From contig CALXMF010000014.1 in assembly GCA_944389415.1 (NCBI GenBank), forward strand, positions 1 through 55,397: 55,397 bases of DNA, given 5' to 3'. The stretch is from an uncultured Spirochaetota bacterium. Lineage in GTDB: Bacteria > Spirochaetota > Spirochaetia > Treponematales > Treponemataceae. The notes below the pieces were generated by a model. The model was not told where the DNA came from. It did no database searches and worked only from the letters and a program-made list of their open reading frames with translations. Below are positions 1 through 8,708 of the stretch, piece after piece. The position numbers were made by a program, and so were the translations under genes. Each line of letters starts with the position of its first letter. The stretch's first letter is position 1.

Positions 1-638
1 TAAAAACATAAAATTATTAATGCGACCGCAGTCATTAAAAAAGCATAAAGAACAAGTCTGTCCCTGTCGCTGAGTACAAGTAAAAACACTATTGCCAGTT
101 TCAATATCGCTTCTAGTATACTTAGCCATGCAAAGAAAGACATTTTCTCATAGGCAATAATCACCGCATTATAAGGAACACGCAGTATATTAAAAACAGT
201 TGTAATAATTGTACATTGATATACAATTGCTGTTGCTGTTTTTCGTGCTTCCGGGATATTTAATTTGTTGCTGACAAACCATAAGCCCACAGTTTCCGCA
301 AGCAGGATAAAAATTACCGCAATACCAAGATGAACAATAAGACTGGAGCTGTAAACTTCCTGCGTTTTTTTTAAATCATTCTCACCCAGAGAATAGTTCA
401 GAAAACGCTGGGTAGCGGTTGCCATGGCATTGTTAACAAAACTGAAAAGGACAACCACTCCCGCCACCACATTGTAAATGCCGTAATCCTCGGCACCTAA
501 TGTGGTCAGTACCACCCGCACTGTATACAGACTTACCAGCAGTATCAGTATCTGCCTGAAGTACAGCATGAGAGTGTTTTTTGCGATGCGTTTTGTGCTG
601 CTCTGATAGGTGTTCTGTTGTGTTTCCTGTTCAGCCAC
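1..638 (-). CDS. Polysaccharide flippase, N-terminal part (runs off the window)
   Basis: About 212 N-terminal residues are visible; the rest lies beyond the left edge. The protein is strongly hydrophobic, with several likely membrane helices starting near residue 25. It has the look of the Wzx/MATE-like polysaccharide exporter family, including a stretch reading GAEDYGIYNVVAG after the first helix, which is typical of these flippases. Such proteins move lipid-linked oligosaccharides across the inner membrane. The start used is GTG at 638; in the same frame an upstream stop follows within 21 bases, so no earlier start fits. No clear SD is seen. The family is fairly sure, the substrate unknown. 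Confidence 0.75.
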   Translation of the reverse strand, partial: MAEQETQQNTYQSSTKRIAKNTLMLYFRQILILLVSLYTVRVVLTTLGAEDYGIYNVVAGVVVLFSFVNNAMATATQRFLNYSLGENDLKKTQEVYSSSLIVHLGIAVIFILLAETVGLWFVSNKLNIPEARKTATAIVYQCTIITTVFNILRVPYNAVIIAYEKMSFFAWLSILEAILKLAIVFLLVLSDRDRLVLYAFLMTAVALIILCF

Positions 639-663
639 GATAGGTAATACTATGCACTAATTC

Positions 664-839
664 ATTTTTAATCTTTTTTTGATGCAATAAAAGATTAAAT
701 TCAAAACGTTTTTACTGTATCTTTCAAACGAAAATAGTCTTTTTTTGGCTCAAAGATACATTATTTTCATTTTAAAGAAAGACTCTTTTTGTTTTAAAGA
801 TAGTCTTTTTTCGTTTAAAAAATAGACTTATTTTGTTCT
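664..839 (+). repeat. Degenerate 22-bp tandem array, about eight units
   Basis: Units can be laid out every 22 bases, starting at 664, 686, 708, 730, 752, 774, 796 and 818. The best-kept core is ATAGTCTTTTTT, seen at 734 and 800, with weaker forms at 668 and 778; each core is preceded by an A-run and followed by a T-run and G/C-containing end. The array is nearly pure A/T with phased A-tracts. A second array with the same period, core and orientation lies at 22602-22777. No spacers of unrelated sequence are present, so it is not CRISPR. Confidence 0.7.
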
Positions 840-1058
840 AAACTTAACTTATTTTTGACAGGTGACGTAATCTGTGATGATTTTTCCATCGGCTGAGGGC
901 ATACCGATGCCGCGGTGAGGAGGGAATAGGTATAATTATATAGAAGAAAAACGCTCTGGATAACAGAAGCGTCATTATCGGAAGTGCCGTGTATTCTCCG
1001 GTATATTGTTAACCGCCGTGATTCGGCGCGCGTGTTTGTTGCGTTTCCTTGCGTTGTA

Positions 1059-1088
1059 TTGACATTATTTTTTCTATTTTGATATAAT
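1059..1088 (+). promoter_or_regulatory. Sigma-70 type promoter for yebC
   Basis: A perfect TTGACA at 1059-1064 and a perfect TATAAT at 1083-1088 are separated by 18 bases. Transcription would begin near 1095, leaving a leader of about 85 bases before yebC. It probably drives the yebC-ruvC-ruvA-ruvB-queA run. Confidence 0.8.
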
Positions 1089-1180
1089 ACAGAAGATTCC
1101 ATATACGGTATGCGCCGGCTGTGTTACTGGACCGGTGTTCTACTATATTTTTCCATATTATTTTACAGGAAGGAGATCCG

Positions 1181-1921
1181 ATGTCAGGACATAGTAAATG
1201 GGCGACCATTAAACACGCAAAAGGAGCCGCGGACGCAAAGCGCGGACAGCTTTTTACTAAATTCATTAAAGAAATTTCTATCGCTGCGCGTATGGGCGGC
1301 GGTGATCCCAACGCGAACCCCCGTCTGAGAACTGCTATTCTGAAAGCTCGCGCCGCAAATATGCCGAAAGATAATATTGAACGCGCTATCAAAAAAGGTA
1401 CCGGCGAACTTGGCGCTACAACATTTGAAGAAATGCTGTACGAAGGATACGGACCGGGCGGAGTCGCTATTCTGGTTGAAGTTCTGACAGATAACAAAAA
1501 CCGCGCCGCTGCGAACGTTCGTAATATTTTCTCCAAGACAGGAGGAAATCTCGGCGCGACCGGTTCTGTTTCATATATGTTTAACCGCAAGGGCGTTATT
1601 GAGTATGATGCCGAGACTGTGGCAGAAGATGCCGTAATGGAAGCAGCTCTTGAAGCCGGTGCTGATGATATCGTAAACGAAGACGGTGTTATCACTGTTA
1701 CGACCGATCCCAGCGCGTTTGAATCTGTGCTTGAGGCGCTGCAGGGTAAAGGCTTTGAGTCTGTTTCTGCTGAGATTTCCATGGTGCCCGATACGTATTC
1801 AACACTTGATGAGGAAACAACCCGCAAAGTTCTTAAACTCATTGACCGTCTTGAAGAAGACGATGATGTGCAGAACGTATACAGCAATATTGATATTCCC
1901 GAAGGCTTTGAAGAGGAATAA
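1181..1921 (+). CDS. yebC: YebC/PmpR-family protein
   Basis: The 246-residue product begins [14 protein letters not shown], the hallmark start of the YebC/PmpR family, and keeps the family length of about 240-250. Family members act in the cytosol as DNA-binding transcription regulators or, in more recent work, as translation factors that relieve ribosome stalling. The frame is open back to 1121, but the start at 1181 is chosen because AGGAAGGAG lies just upstream and the family motif begins there. It heads a cluster with the ruvCAB genes, an arrangement common in many bacteria. A strong promoter lies upstream, and a terminator-shaped hairpin follows the gene at 1988-2014. Confidence 0.95.
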   Translation: MSGHSKWATIKHAKGAADAKRGQLFTKFIKEISIAARMGGGDPNANPRLRTAILKARAANMPKDNIERAIKKGTGELGATTFEEMLYEGYGPGGVAILVEVLTDNKNRAAANVRNIFSKTGGNLGATGSVSYMFNRKGVIEYDAETVAEDAVMEAALEAGADDIVNEDGVITVTTDPSAFESVLEALQGKGFESVSAEISMVPDTYSTLDEETTRKVLKLIDRLEEDDDVQNVYSNIDIPEGFEEE

Positions 1922-1923
1922 CA

Positions 1924-2526
1924 ATGCAGCGTAGCGGTACATTCAGTCCGCTTCCCGGAACAGGGGAGGGCGGACAGTACCGGAATAAAGCCGGCTCTTC
2001 TGCCGGCTTTTTTTCTGCCCGCGGCGGTATTTACCGTGTACTTGGTATAGATCCCGGTCTTGCTTCGACCGGTTTTGGTATAGTTGATTTCCGTGAGAAC
2101 CGGTACCGCATGGTCGCGTACGGCTGTATTGAAACGCAGCCGCATGCGCCGCATGGGGAACGGCTGCTTGCGATTTATGCCCGTCTTACCGCCGTGCTCG
2201 AAGAATTTGAGCCGCAGGCAGCGAGCATGGAAACACTATATTTCGCGCGCAACGCGGTAAGCGCGATGGCAGTCGCAGAAGCGCGCGGTGTGGCGACGCT
2301 GTGTATTGCGCAGCACTGTGTCCCGCTTGCGGAGTACACGCCGAATATTATTAAACAGTCTGTCTCCGGTACGGCGAAAGCTGATAAAGCTCTGGTACAG
2401 GAATATGTAAAACTTCTTCTGGGGCTTGAGACAATTCCTTCTCCTGATCACGCGGCCGACGCGCTTGCCGCGGCGATTACGCATATTCATCATCATGGTA
2501 TAGAAGGCTTTGCCTCCGGGGGGTAA
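1924..2526 (+). CDS. ruvC: Holliday junction endonuclease RuvC
   Basis: RuvC cuts four-way DNA junctions produced by recombination and works with RuvAB. The conserved core starts at residue 38 (VLGIDPG). The catalytic set is visible as D43, E103, H176 and D179, matching the Asp-Glu-His-Asp type known from Thermus RuvC. The ATG at 1924 follows yebC by two bases and has an ideal SD (AGAGGA, six bases away). Starting there adds about 35 residues before the usual RuvC start, and this extension is encoded by a perfect terminator-like hairpin. A shorter product would need ATT at 2029, which has no proper SD. The family is certain, the start is not. Confidence 0.92.
   Translation: MQRSGTFSPLPGTGEGGQYRNKAGSSAGFFSARGGIYRVLGIDPGLASTGFGIVDFRENRYRMVAYGCIETQPHAPHGERLLAIYARLTAVLEEFEPQAASMETLYFARNAVSAMAVAEARGVATLCIAQHCVPLAEYTPNIIKQSVSGTAKADKALVQEYVKLLLGLETIPSPDHAADALAAAITHIHHHGIEGFASGG
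1988..2014 (+). terminator. Terminator-shaped hairpin inside the ruvC reading frame
   Basis: AAGCCGGC (1988-1995) pairs perfectly with GCCGGCTT (2002-2009) around a six-base loop, and seven T residues run from 2008 to 2014. It has the full form of an intrinsic terminator, yet it lies 64 bases inside the open ruvC frame. It may end part of the yebC transcripts, or be suppressed by ribosomes translating the ruvC extension. Confidence 0.7.
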
Positions 2527-2544
2527 AATGTGTATACTTGATAT

Positions 2545-3162
2545 ATGTTTAACAGTTTAAGCGGTACAGTAACAGCTAAATTTCCTCAAACTGTGTATCT
2601 CGATATAAACGGGATAGAATGGGATATTGCCGTTCCTGATACGTCTCTTGATGCGCTGCCGCCGGTTGGCAGTACTGCGCGGCTGTATACGTGGCTGTAT
2701 CATCGGGAGGACAGCATGCGCCTGTTCGGTTTTGCCACTGCTGAGGACCGCTCGTTATTTCTTGATCTGCTGAAGGTTGACGGTGTGGGTGCTCGCGGCG
2801 CTCTGAAAATCATGTCGAGTATTTCAGGTGAGCAGCTTGCCCGCGCTCTTGAGGACGGTGATGTTGCGCGTCTTGAGAAAGTTCCTGGTGTTGGAAAAAA
2901 AACGGCGCAGAAAATGCTGCTCGCATTAAAAGGAAAACTGTCTCTGACTGCGGATACTCCTGCGTATGCTGTTTCGCGCCCTGTTTCTCCATGGGAAGAC
3001 GTAATTGTCGCTCTGGTGAATATGGGGTATGATAAACGTACTTGCGAGGAAACTGTTGCCCGCATCAGCGCTTCGCTGTCATCTGAACAGAACAGCGGAA
3101 AAGACCGCGCCGCGCTTGAAGAACTTCTGTTTCGCCGTGCGATTGTGGAGCTCGCGCAATGA
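2545..3162 (+). CDS. ruvA: Holliday junction DNA helicase subunit RuvA
   Basis: RuvA binds the four-way junction and loads the RuvB motor. The 205-residue product matches the family length. It has the N-terminal OB-fold, with the acidic-pin region around [16 protein letters not shown], then two helix-hairpin-helix motifs ([13 protein letters not shown] and [17 protein letters not shown]) and a C-terminal helical domain that contacts RuvB. It lies 18 bases after ruvC and its stop overlaps the ruvB start (ATGA), indicating translational coupling. The SD upstream is weak: a G-run lies about 22 bases before the ATG, too far to be normal. Confidence 0.97.
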   Translation: MFNSLSGTVTAKFPQTVYLDINGIEWDIAVPDTSLDALPPVGSTARLYTWLYHREDSMRLFGFATAEDRSLFLDLLKVDGVGARGALKIMSSISGEQLARALEDGDVARLEKVPGVGKKTAQKMLLALKGKLSLTADTPAYAVSRPVSPWEDVIVALVNMGYDKRTCEETVARISASLSSEQNSGKDRAALEELLFRRAIVELAQ

Positions 3163-4262
3163 GTGCCAGAAGAGAAGCGGAACCGGGAGGCGTGTCGCTG
3201 GAGGGCGGCGGCTTATTTATTCGCCGCGCGGAAGATACCGCTGGCAGTATTGTTCGCGCTGGTGAAGTGCATGCCGACGACGCGCAGGAAGGAAGTCTGC
3301 GTCCGCAGCTGCTGCATGATTTTTTAGGTCAGCAATCTGTTCGTCAGAATCTGTCGGTATTTATTGAGGCGGCGCGCAGCCGCGGCGAGAGCATGGATCA
3401 TCTGTTTCTGATTGGGCCTCCGGGGTTGGGAAAAACAACAATCGCACAGATAACAGCGCATGAGCTGGGCGCTGATTTTAAAGTAACCAGTGCTCCGGCG
3501 CTTGATAAGCCAAAAGATCTCGCCGGTATTTTATCAACAATTACTGAGCGGACTGTTTTTTTTATAGATGAAATACACCGTCTGAAACCAGCCATAGAAG
3601 AAATGCTCTATATCGCAATGGAAGATTTTGAGCTTGACTGGGTAATTGGACAGGGGGCTGCGGCGCGTACAGTCCGTATTCCTGTTCCTCATTTTACCCT
3701 TGTTGGGGCGACAACAAAAGCGGGAATGGTATCAAGTCCACTTATCAGCCGTTTTGGTATTGTACAGCGTTTCAGTTTTTATACACGTGAAGAACTGGCC
3801 GCTATTATCCGCCGGTCTGCCGGTATTCTTGGTGCTCAAGTTGATGATGACGCAGCTCTGCTGATGGCGGATTGTTCCCGCGGTACGCCCCGTGTCGCTA
3901 ATAGAATTTTGCGGCGGATGCGTGATTTTGCGCAAGTTCTTGGAGGCGGACGCATTACCGGCAGTGTTGTTTCGCAGGGGCTTGATCGTCTCGGTATTGA
4001 CCGGCTTGGACTTGAACGATATGACCGTGAGATTCTTCTTTCTATTATACAGAATTTTGGCGGCGGGCCTGTCGGAGCCGAAACACTTGCGATATCAATT
4101 GGAGAATCGATGGATACGCTTGAAGATTACTATGAGCCGTACTTAATACAATGCGGTCTGCTGCAGCGTACTCCGCGCGGGCGTGTGGTAACGGAAAAAG
4201 CATACGCTCATTTAGGATTAAAGGGAAACTCTGCTTATGCTGACGAAAGACTTTTATTTTGA
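3159..4262 (+). CDS. ruvB: Holliday junction branch migration ATPase RuvB
   Basis: RuvB is the hexameric AAA+ motor that drives branch migration with RuvA. Visible parts are Walker A (GPPGLGKTT), Walker B (DEIHR), the sensor region GATTKAG, and the RFG arginine-finger motif, followed by the C-terminal winged helix ending in LLQRTPRGR. The product has 367 residues, about 25-30 more than usual, because of an N-terminal tail before the [12 protein letters not shown] segment. The ATG overlaps the ruvA stop as ATGA. The 3' end overlaps queA by 26 bases. Nothing suggests loss of function. Confidence 0.97.
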   Translation: MSARREAEPGGVSLEGGGLFIRRAEDTAGSIVRAGEVHADDAQEGSLRPQLLHDFLGQQSVRQNLSVFIEAARSRGESMDHLFLIGPPGLGKTTIAQITAHELGADFKVTSAPALDKPKDLAGILSTITERTVFFIDEIHRLKPAIEEMLYIAMEDFELDWVIGQGAAARTVRIPVPHFTLVGATTKAGMVSSPLISRFGIVQRFSFYTREELAAIIRRSAGILGAQVDDDAALLMADCSRGTPRVANRILRRMRDFAQVLGGGRITGSVVSQGLDRLGIDRLGLERYDREILLSIIQNFGGGPVGAETLAISIGESMDTLEDYYEPYLIQCGLLQRTPRGRVVTEKAYAHLGLKGNSAYADERLLF

Positions 4263-5277
4263 TCTTCCTGACGAACTGATTGCGCAGAAGCCTTCAGGGA
4301 TTCGCGGCGAAGACAGGCTTATGCTTCTTGACCGCAAAACAGGCGCTGTATCTCACTGGCAGATGTCTGATCTGCCGTCTTTGATTCCGGAAAACGCGCT
4401 GATGGTGTTTAACAATTCAAAAGTGCGCCGCTCACGCCTTTACGGTATTAAAGAGAGTACCGGACATGAAACAGAATTTCTGTTTCTTGAGAGCAGGGAC
4501 TGCGATGGCTGCTGTTGGAAAACAATGGTCAAAAACGCTAAAAAACAGCGGCCCGGTTACACGTATACCTTTCCGGATGGCAGTGTCGGTACTATTCTTG
4601 AGAATGCGGAAGATACAGGCACAGAATTCAGGACGCTTGCTTTTGAGTCGCCAAGAACTGAAGACTGGTTTGAAAAAAACGGTCACATTCCGCTTCCTCC
4701 GTATATAAAGCGTGAAGATACTGAAGAGGACAGTGAACGCTATCAGAATATATATGCGCAGGAAGTAGGTTCCGCGGCATGTCCGACGGCGGGACTTCAT
4801 TTTACTGAACATATGCTTACTGAACTTAAACAGCGTGGTGTTGAACGGGTATGGATAACACTGCATGTCGGATTGGGTACGTTTCTTCCGGTACGGGCTG
4901 AGTGTATTGAAGATCATAAGATGCATGAGGAACTGTATACGGTAACACCTGAAGCGGCGGAACGGATCAATGCGGCAAAACGGGCGGGCCGGCCTGTTAT
5001 TGCGGTAGGTACTACATCGATTCGAACGCTTGAATCAGCATGGAGTGCGGAAAGCGGTGTGCGTGCCGGTACCCGGCGGACAAGTATTTTCATGTATCCG
5101 GGGTTTACTTTTCACGCAGCTGATATGCTTTTTACGAACTTTCATACACCTGAATCAACGCTGCTTATGCTGGTAAGTGCTTTTGCCGGTTATGAGCATA
5201 TTATGTCGGCGTACCGAACCGCTGTCCAAGAACGATATCGCTTTTTTTCATACGGCGACGCGATGTTTATTCGCTGA
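4237..5277 (+). CDS. queA: tRNA preQ1(34) S-adenosylmethionine ribosyltransferase-isomerase
   Basis: QueA moves the ribosyl group of S-adenosylmethionine onto preQ1 in tRNA, giving epoxyqueuosine in the anticodon wobble position. The 346-residue product has the family start ([25 protein letters not shown]), the NNSKV motif, the [11 protein letters not shown] signature, and the [10 protein letters not shown] and [10 protein letters not shown] motifs of the C-terminal half. Its ATG lies inside the end of ruvB, a ruvB-queA overlap seen in several bacteria. It is the last gene of the plus-strand run and converges on the dehydrogenase-like operon nine bases away, without a visible terminator. Confidence 0.96.
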   Translation: MLTKDFYFDLPDELIAQKPSGIRGEDRLMLLDRKTGAVSHWQMSDLPSLIPENALMVFNNSKVRRSRLYGIKESTGHETEFLFLESRDCDGCCWKTMVKNAKKQRPGYTYTFPDGSVGTILENAEDTGTEFRTLAFESPRTEDWFEKNGHIPLPPYIKREDTEEDSERYQNIYAQEVGSAACPTAGLHFTEHMLTELKQRGVERVWITLHVGLGTFLPVRAECIEDHKMHEELYTVTPEAAERINAAKRAGRPVIAVGTTSIRTLESAWSAESGVRAGTRRTSIFMYPGFTFHAADMLFTNFHTPESTLLMLVSAFAGYEHIMSAYRTAVQERYRFFSYGDAMFIR

Positions 5278-5286
5278 GTCTGTTTT

Positions 5287-6123
5287 TTAGGAAAGCTGAC
5301 GGAGCGAGTTTTTTGTCAGATTGATGAATTGCTGGCGGAGAATATCCTGCTGTCTGTTATATTCCTGTTCATCATCGGACAAGTTTTCTGTATCGTTTGT
5401 TCTGCTGTCGTACAATATGGCGGCATCTGCAACGGCCTGTATAATCTGACTATCTGTGAGCGGCAGTTTTGCCGCCTGCAGATTATTTTCCAGCTCTCTG
5501 CATCTGAAAGACTGTTTTCCGCTGAAGGCAATGCGGATATCAGTGAGAATTCCCCGTTCTGTTGAAGCAAGAAATACAAATGCGCCGCTTGTTTTGCTGA
5601 TAACATGTTCCGGTCCCAGCCGTTTGAATATTTGAATATCCCAATCGCCAAGCGGCAGTCTTATCCTGGTAAGCAGACTGTTTTGCGGTACTCCGGTATA
5701 TTTTGTCGCCGGCATTTGAATAATATTTTGCGGTGTTCTGAATTCAAATTGCGCATCAAGTGCGAGCATGGGCGCAAAGAGTGTCGCCGGATGAGTTTTC
5801 ATACAAATGTTACCGCCTATGGTAGCGATATTTCTGATAAAGGGATTGGCGACAGATGATACTGCTTCATAAAAGAATGTGGGAATCCGTTTTTTTCCCA
5901 GCTGCAGGATATCAAACAGTGTTGCTGCTGCTCCGATATCAATAAATCGTTCTGTTCTGTTCAGATAGTGTAATTCTTCTATAGACCTGATAAAAATTGA
6001 ATTCTGTTCAAGCGGATCAGGACCGGTATGACTGCCGTATATCTGCAAATTTTGTTCTGATTTAATGTGGTAAAAGATATTCTCAAGATTCTGTGGAAAA
6101 AAAGTTGTCCGGGTTTTATCCAT
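5287..6123 (-). CDS. FAD-binding subunit of a xanthine-dehydrogenase-like complex
   Basis: The 278-residue product matches the CoxM/XdhB FAD subunit family (about 280-290 residues). It carries an ATIGGNICMKTHPA stretch equivalent to the family's FAD-binding TIGGN motif. In normal members this subunit passes electrons from the iron-sulphur subunit to NAD or another acceptor. The start at 6123 is chosen because GGAAGGA lies six bases upstream; the frame is open to 6138 but has no SD there. It overlaps the iron-sulphur subunit gene by eight bases. It is the last gene of the glycan operon. See the Mo-subunit entry for doubts about the complex's activity. Confidence 0.85.
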   Translation of the reverse strand: MDKTRTTFFPQNLENIFYHIKSEQNLQIYGSHTGPDPLEQNSIFIRSIEELHYLNRTERFIDIGAAATLFDILQLGKKRIPTFFYEAVSSVANPFIRNIATIGGNICMKTHPATLFAPMLALDAQFEFRTPQNIIQMPATKYTGVPQNSLLTRIRLPLGDWDIQIFKRLGPEHVISKTSGAFVFLASTERGILTDIRIAFSGKQSFRCRELENNLQAAKLPLTDSQIIQAVADAAILYDSRTNDTENLSDDEQEYNRQQDILRQQFINLTKNSLRQLS

Positions 6124-6604
6124 TTGTATTCCTTCCATTGCGCTTTATCTGCGCGTTTGCCGCAAGCAGAATACCATTAATAAGTGTGTCCTGATCAGTA
6201 CACTGGCAAATAAGATGAGCTGTCTCCTTACGTATAATCTCACGGGTAAGCGCGCGGTTACTTGAGATAATATCGTATGCGGCAAATATTTTACCAGCAT
6301 TGCAGTATCCGCAAAGATGAATGCCAGCCTGCTCAAAGCCGGTTAATATGTCTGTATATAACGGATTTTTTTTACTAAAATACTCAAGTGTGATAATTGA
6401 ATCAGTGCGTACCGCCGCTACAGCAAGGATACAGGATGGCACCGGTTTGTTATTTAGCAGAACGGTACATGCTCCGCAGCGCCCTTCTGTGCAGCCTTTT
6501 TTTACTGATATTATTTTATTCCTTCGCAGAACGGTAAGAAGCGGCTCATCGCAGTCTGCTTCTACAATTATTTGCTGTTCATTTACTGTCAGTGGAATCT
6601 TCAT
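6116..6604 (-). CDS. [2Fe-2S] subunit of a xanthine-dehydrogenase-like complex
   Basis: The 162-residue product belongs to the XdhC/CoxS two-cluster ferredoxin family and has its usual length. All eight cysteine ligands are present: C38, C43, C46 and C58 for the plant-ferredoxin-type cluster, and C98, C101, C133 and C135 for the C-terminal helical cluster. It therefore probably still holds both iron-sulphur clusters. The SD is AGAGGAAA just before the ATG. The gene overlaps the Mo-subunit gene by 26 bases and the FAD-subunit gene by eight, so the three are co-translated. The family call is strong; the electron donor is uncertain because the Mo subunit is degenerate. Confidence 0.92.
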   Translation of the reverse strand: MKIPLTVNEQQIIVEADCDEPLLTVLRRNKIISVKKGCTEGRCGACTVLLNNKPVPSCILAVAAVRTDSIITLEYFSKKNPLYTDILTGFEQAGIHLCGYCNAGKIFAAYDIISSNRALTREIIRKETAHLICQCTDQDTLINGILLAANAQIKRNGRNTNG

Positions 6605-8708
6605 GTTCTATTTCCTCTGAGAGAGTTGTTTTTGTAGTCTGAATAAGGCGGAACACTGTGTCAGTCATAATGGGCAGACTGCGTATGCTCTGCTGCGCTG
6701 TCTGTGCGAGCGCCTGTGTAAATGCCGCAGGAATAAGCGCGAATATAAGATCTCCAATCTGTTTTGACTCTCCGGAATTTTGTACGAATGTGATACTTAC
6801 CGGAGGCATCTGCGGTGTTCTGTCTGTGATCAATTCCGGAAGAATTTGCTGTATGCCCCGTCTGATCGTTTCCTCTGCGTTTTTAGGCGACAAGATTTCT
6901 CCTCCGTCTATTGCAAGCCAGATACCAGTTATTTCTTCCTGAAATGTATTTGGATCCATAGCCAGTTCAACGACAGCAGCGCCGCTTGCTGTGCTGTGAT
7001 AGGGAATTCCTGAGAATGTTTCTGTATTCCATTTCTTTTTCTGCATGCGGCTTACCGAGCGTTTGATGGTTATAGGAAGTGGTTGTCTGAAACGCTGTTT
7101 CTGAATAGCCGTGCAGCATTTTCTCACAAGCTGCGTCATCATACTGATATTACTGAGAATGCTTTCAGGATACGGAAGTTCTTCGTTGCTTTCTGTATTG
7201 CAGCCTATTTTGATCGCATCCGGTGAAATAGAAAGAATATCAGAAGCTATTTTCTTCCAGATGGCACAGATTGCCGGTGAGGGCGGATATGTCTGAATAA
7301 ATAAAGTGCTTTCGGTATCAAGTGTTATTTCAAGCGACTGGTTTGCTGTATAAATACTGGTACCAAAAAATCCGCTTCCTGTAAATGCACAGGAAAGACC
7401 AATACCCCGGTACGGCAGATTAACCGGGATATGAGCGCTGGTATCTTGTACAGTTCTGGTAAGGTGGTAACTTGCGTATTTTCGATTGAAATCTGAATTT
7501 CGTGCGACGGCGTCAAGTATAGTATCCATCTTTCCCCATTCAAAATAAAAGGGCGCCGCTGTTTTGAGTGTTTCAACGGGCAGTCTGTTTTTTTTACGTA
7601 TTTCGAGGGGATAGACAGAAGTCAGCTGTGATATTTCCTGCATCTGATTTTCGACCGCGAAAAAAGATTGAAAATCTGCCCATTGCAGGTGTACTCCTGA
7701 TGGTGCTGTATGAGACTGGTATGCTGTTGCTTCTATTCTCAGAATTGTCGGTCCATAAATACCTGCTGCGGCAATAACCATACGATCAATGATTTCCTGA
7801 ATAAATGGATTGTATGCACCTGCGTCTGCCGTAATCTCAATGTCCATGACTTTAAGATTACCCGCCTCATCAGCTGCTGTTTTATGTCTGATAGAAACGG
7901 GAAGTGGTTTTTCCATATATTTTTTCTGTTCAGCCCGGCTCAGTTCAAGTTTTACCGGTTTGCCGGTATGTTTTGCTGCAACAGCTGTCTGCGCTGCGAG
8001 AATAGCATTGTACCAGATGCTGTTTGAACCGCTGTCGGCTGACAGTGTTTTCTGGACGATAATTTTATCACTGTCTATCCCAAGTGCGGCTGCGACTGTG
8101 GTACGTAAATGTGTAATCCATTTTGTTGGTGTACAGATAGTAAGCGTTTCTCCTTTAAAAAACGCGATGCATCCGTTTGGTTCTGTGCAGGAAAGAGGCT
8201 GCAGCTGTTCTGTGTATACATTTTCTGCTTTAAAGGGAGTATTAGCGTATACTGTTTCAATGTCAGTATCAACATTTGCGTGGTATACACTCCGTCTGGC
8301 AAGAATCACATTTTCTCCCGGTTTATCTGTAGGCTCTGCATTATTCTGAGTATCTTTTGATCGTCCAAATCGTATATCCAGTTCTGGCAGCAGCTTTTCC
8401 AGCTGTTTTTTATCAGGTCCTGCCAGAATTGCAATGGGTTCTCCCTGATAGGATATCTCATCTGATGCAAAGACAGGTGTTTCTGTATTTAGTGTTTTTA
8501 TGCGGTTAGTTCCGCTTACGTGTTTCGCAGAAAAAAGAAAATATCCTTCTGGTAAAGCGGGGTGTGAAATTTGTTTTATAGTTCCGCGCGATACTGGACT
8601 GCGAACAAGAACCGCATAGAGCATATTATTCATCTCTATATCGGAATAGAATGAGTTAGCGATATCTAGTTTGCGTGTTCGTCTGCGGGTTTCTTTTTTA
8701 ACCGGCAT
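6579..8708 (-). CDS. Degenerate Mo-subunit homologue of the xanthine dehydrogenase family
   Basis: The 709-residue product follows the family's fold along its length, from the a/b hammerhead start to the C-terminal half. The motifs that hold the molybdenum cofactor are altered. Where family members have GGGFGGK this protein has ADSGSNS (about 224-230). The RGFG loop reads LQWA (about 341-344). The final GVGE with the catalytic glutamate reads QIGD. Substrate oxidation by normal molybdenum chemistry is therefore doubtful. The start at 8708 has GGGAAG seven bases upstream; a longer TTG start at 8729 is less likely. The gene overlaps the aminotransferase gene upstream by 11 bases. Confidence 0.8.
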   Translation of the reverse strand: MPVKKETRRRTRKLDIANSFYSDIEMNNMLYAVLVRSPVSRGTIKQISHPALPEGYFLFSAKHVSGTNRIKTLNTETPVFASDEISYQGEPIAILAGPDKKQLEKLLPELDIRFGRSKDTQNNAEPTDKPGENVILARRSVYHANVDTDIETVYANTPFKAENVYTEQLQPLSCTEPNGCIAFFKGETLTICTPTKWITHLRTTVAAALGIDSDKIIVQKTLSADSGSNSIWYNAILAAQTAVAAKHTGKPVKLELSRAEQKKYMEKPLPVSIRHKTAADEAGNLKVMDIEITADAGAYNPFIQEIIDRMVIAAAGIYGPTILRIEATAYQSHTAPSGVHLQWADFQSFFAVENQMQEISQLTSVYPLEIRKKNRLPVETLKTAAPFYFEWGKMDTILDAVARNSDFNRKYASYHLTRTVQDTSAHIPVNLPYRGIGLSCAFTGSGFFGTSIYTANQSLEITLDTESTLFIQTYPPSPAICAIWKKIASDILSISPDAIKIGCNTESNEELPYPESILSNISMMTQLVRKCCTAIQKQRFRQPLPITIKRSVSRMQKKKWNTETFSGIPYHSTASGAAVVELAMDPNTFQEEITGIWLAIDGGEILSPKNAEETIRRGIQQILPELITDRTPQMPPVSITFVQNSGESKQIGDLIFALIPAAFTQALAQTAQQSIRSLPIMTDTVFRLIQTTKTTLSEEIEHEDSTDSK

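Larger units (their letters stand above)
639..1180. other. Intergenic region of 542 bases between divergent flippase and yebC
   Basis: No protein gene is supported here. The part at 664-839 is an A/T-rich 22-bp repeat array, listed separately. From about 880 to 1050 the base composition rises to that of coding DNA, but neither strand gives a convincing gene: the 95-codon frame on the minus strand has no recognisable features and no SD. A small inverted repeat (CATCGG at 887-892 with CCGATG at 903-908) is present, without a T-run. The yebC promoter sits at 1059-1088. Confidence 0.6.

Noticed and set aside
664-839. Could the 22-bp arrays be CRISPR?
   Set aside because: Units directly follow each other with no unique spacers between them, the repeats are degenerate and A/T-rich, and no cas gene is in the window.
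815-1102. A 95-codon frame on the minus strand upstream of yebC
   Set aside because: No SD, no motif, and it reads through the repeat array and the yebC promoter.
1009-2154. A 381-codon open frame on the minus strand across yebC and ruvC
   Set aside because: It lies opposite two certain genes, has a serine- and proline-rich composition typical of a shadow frame, and no SD.
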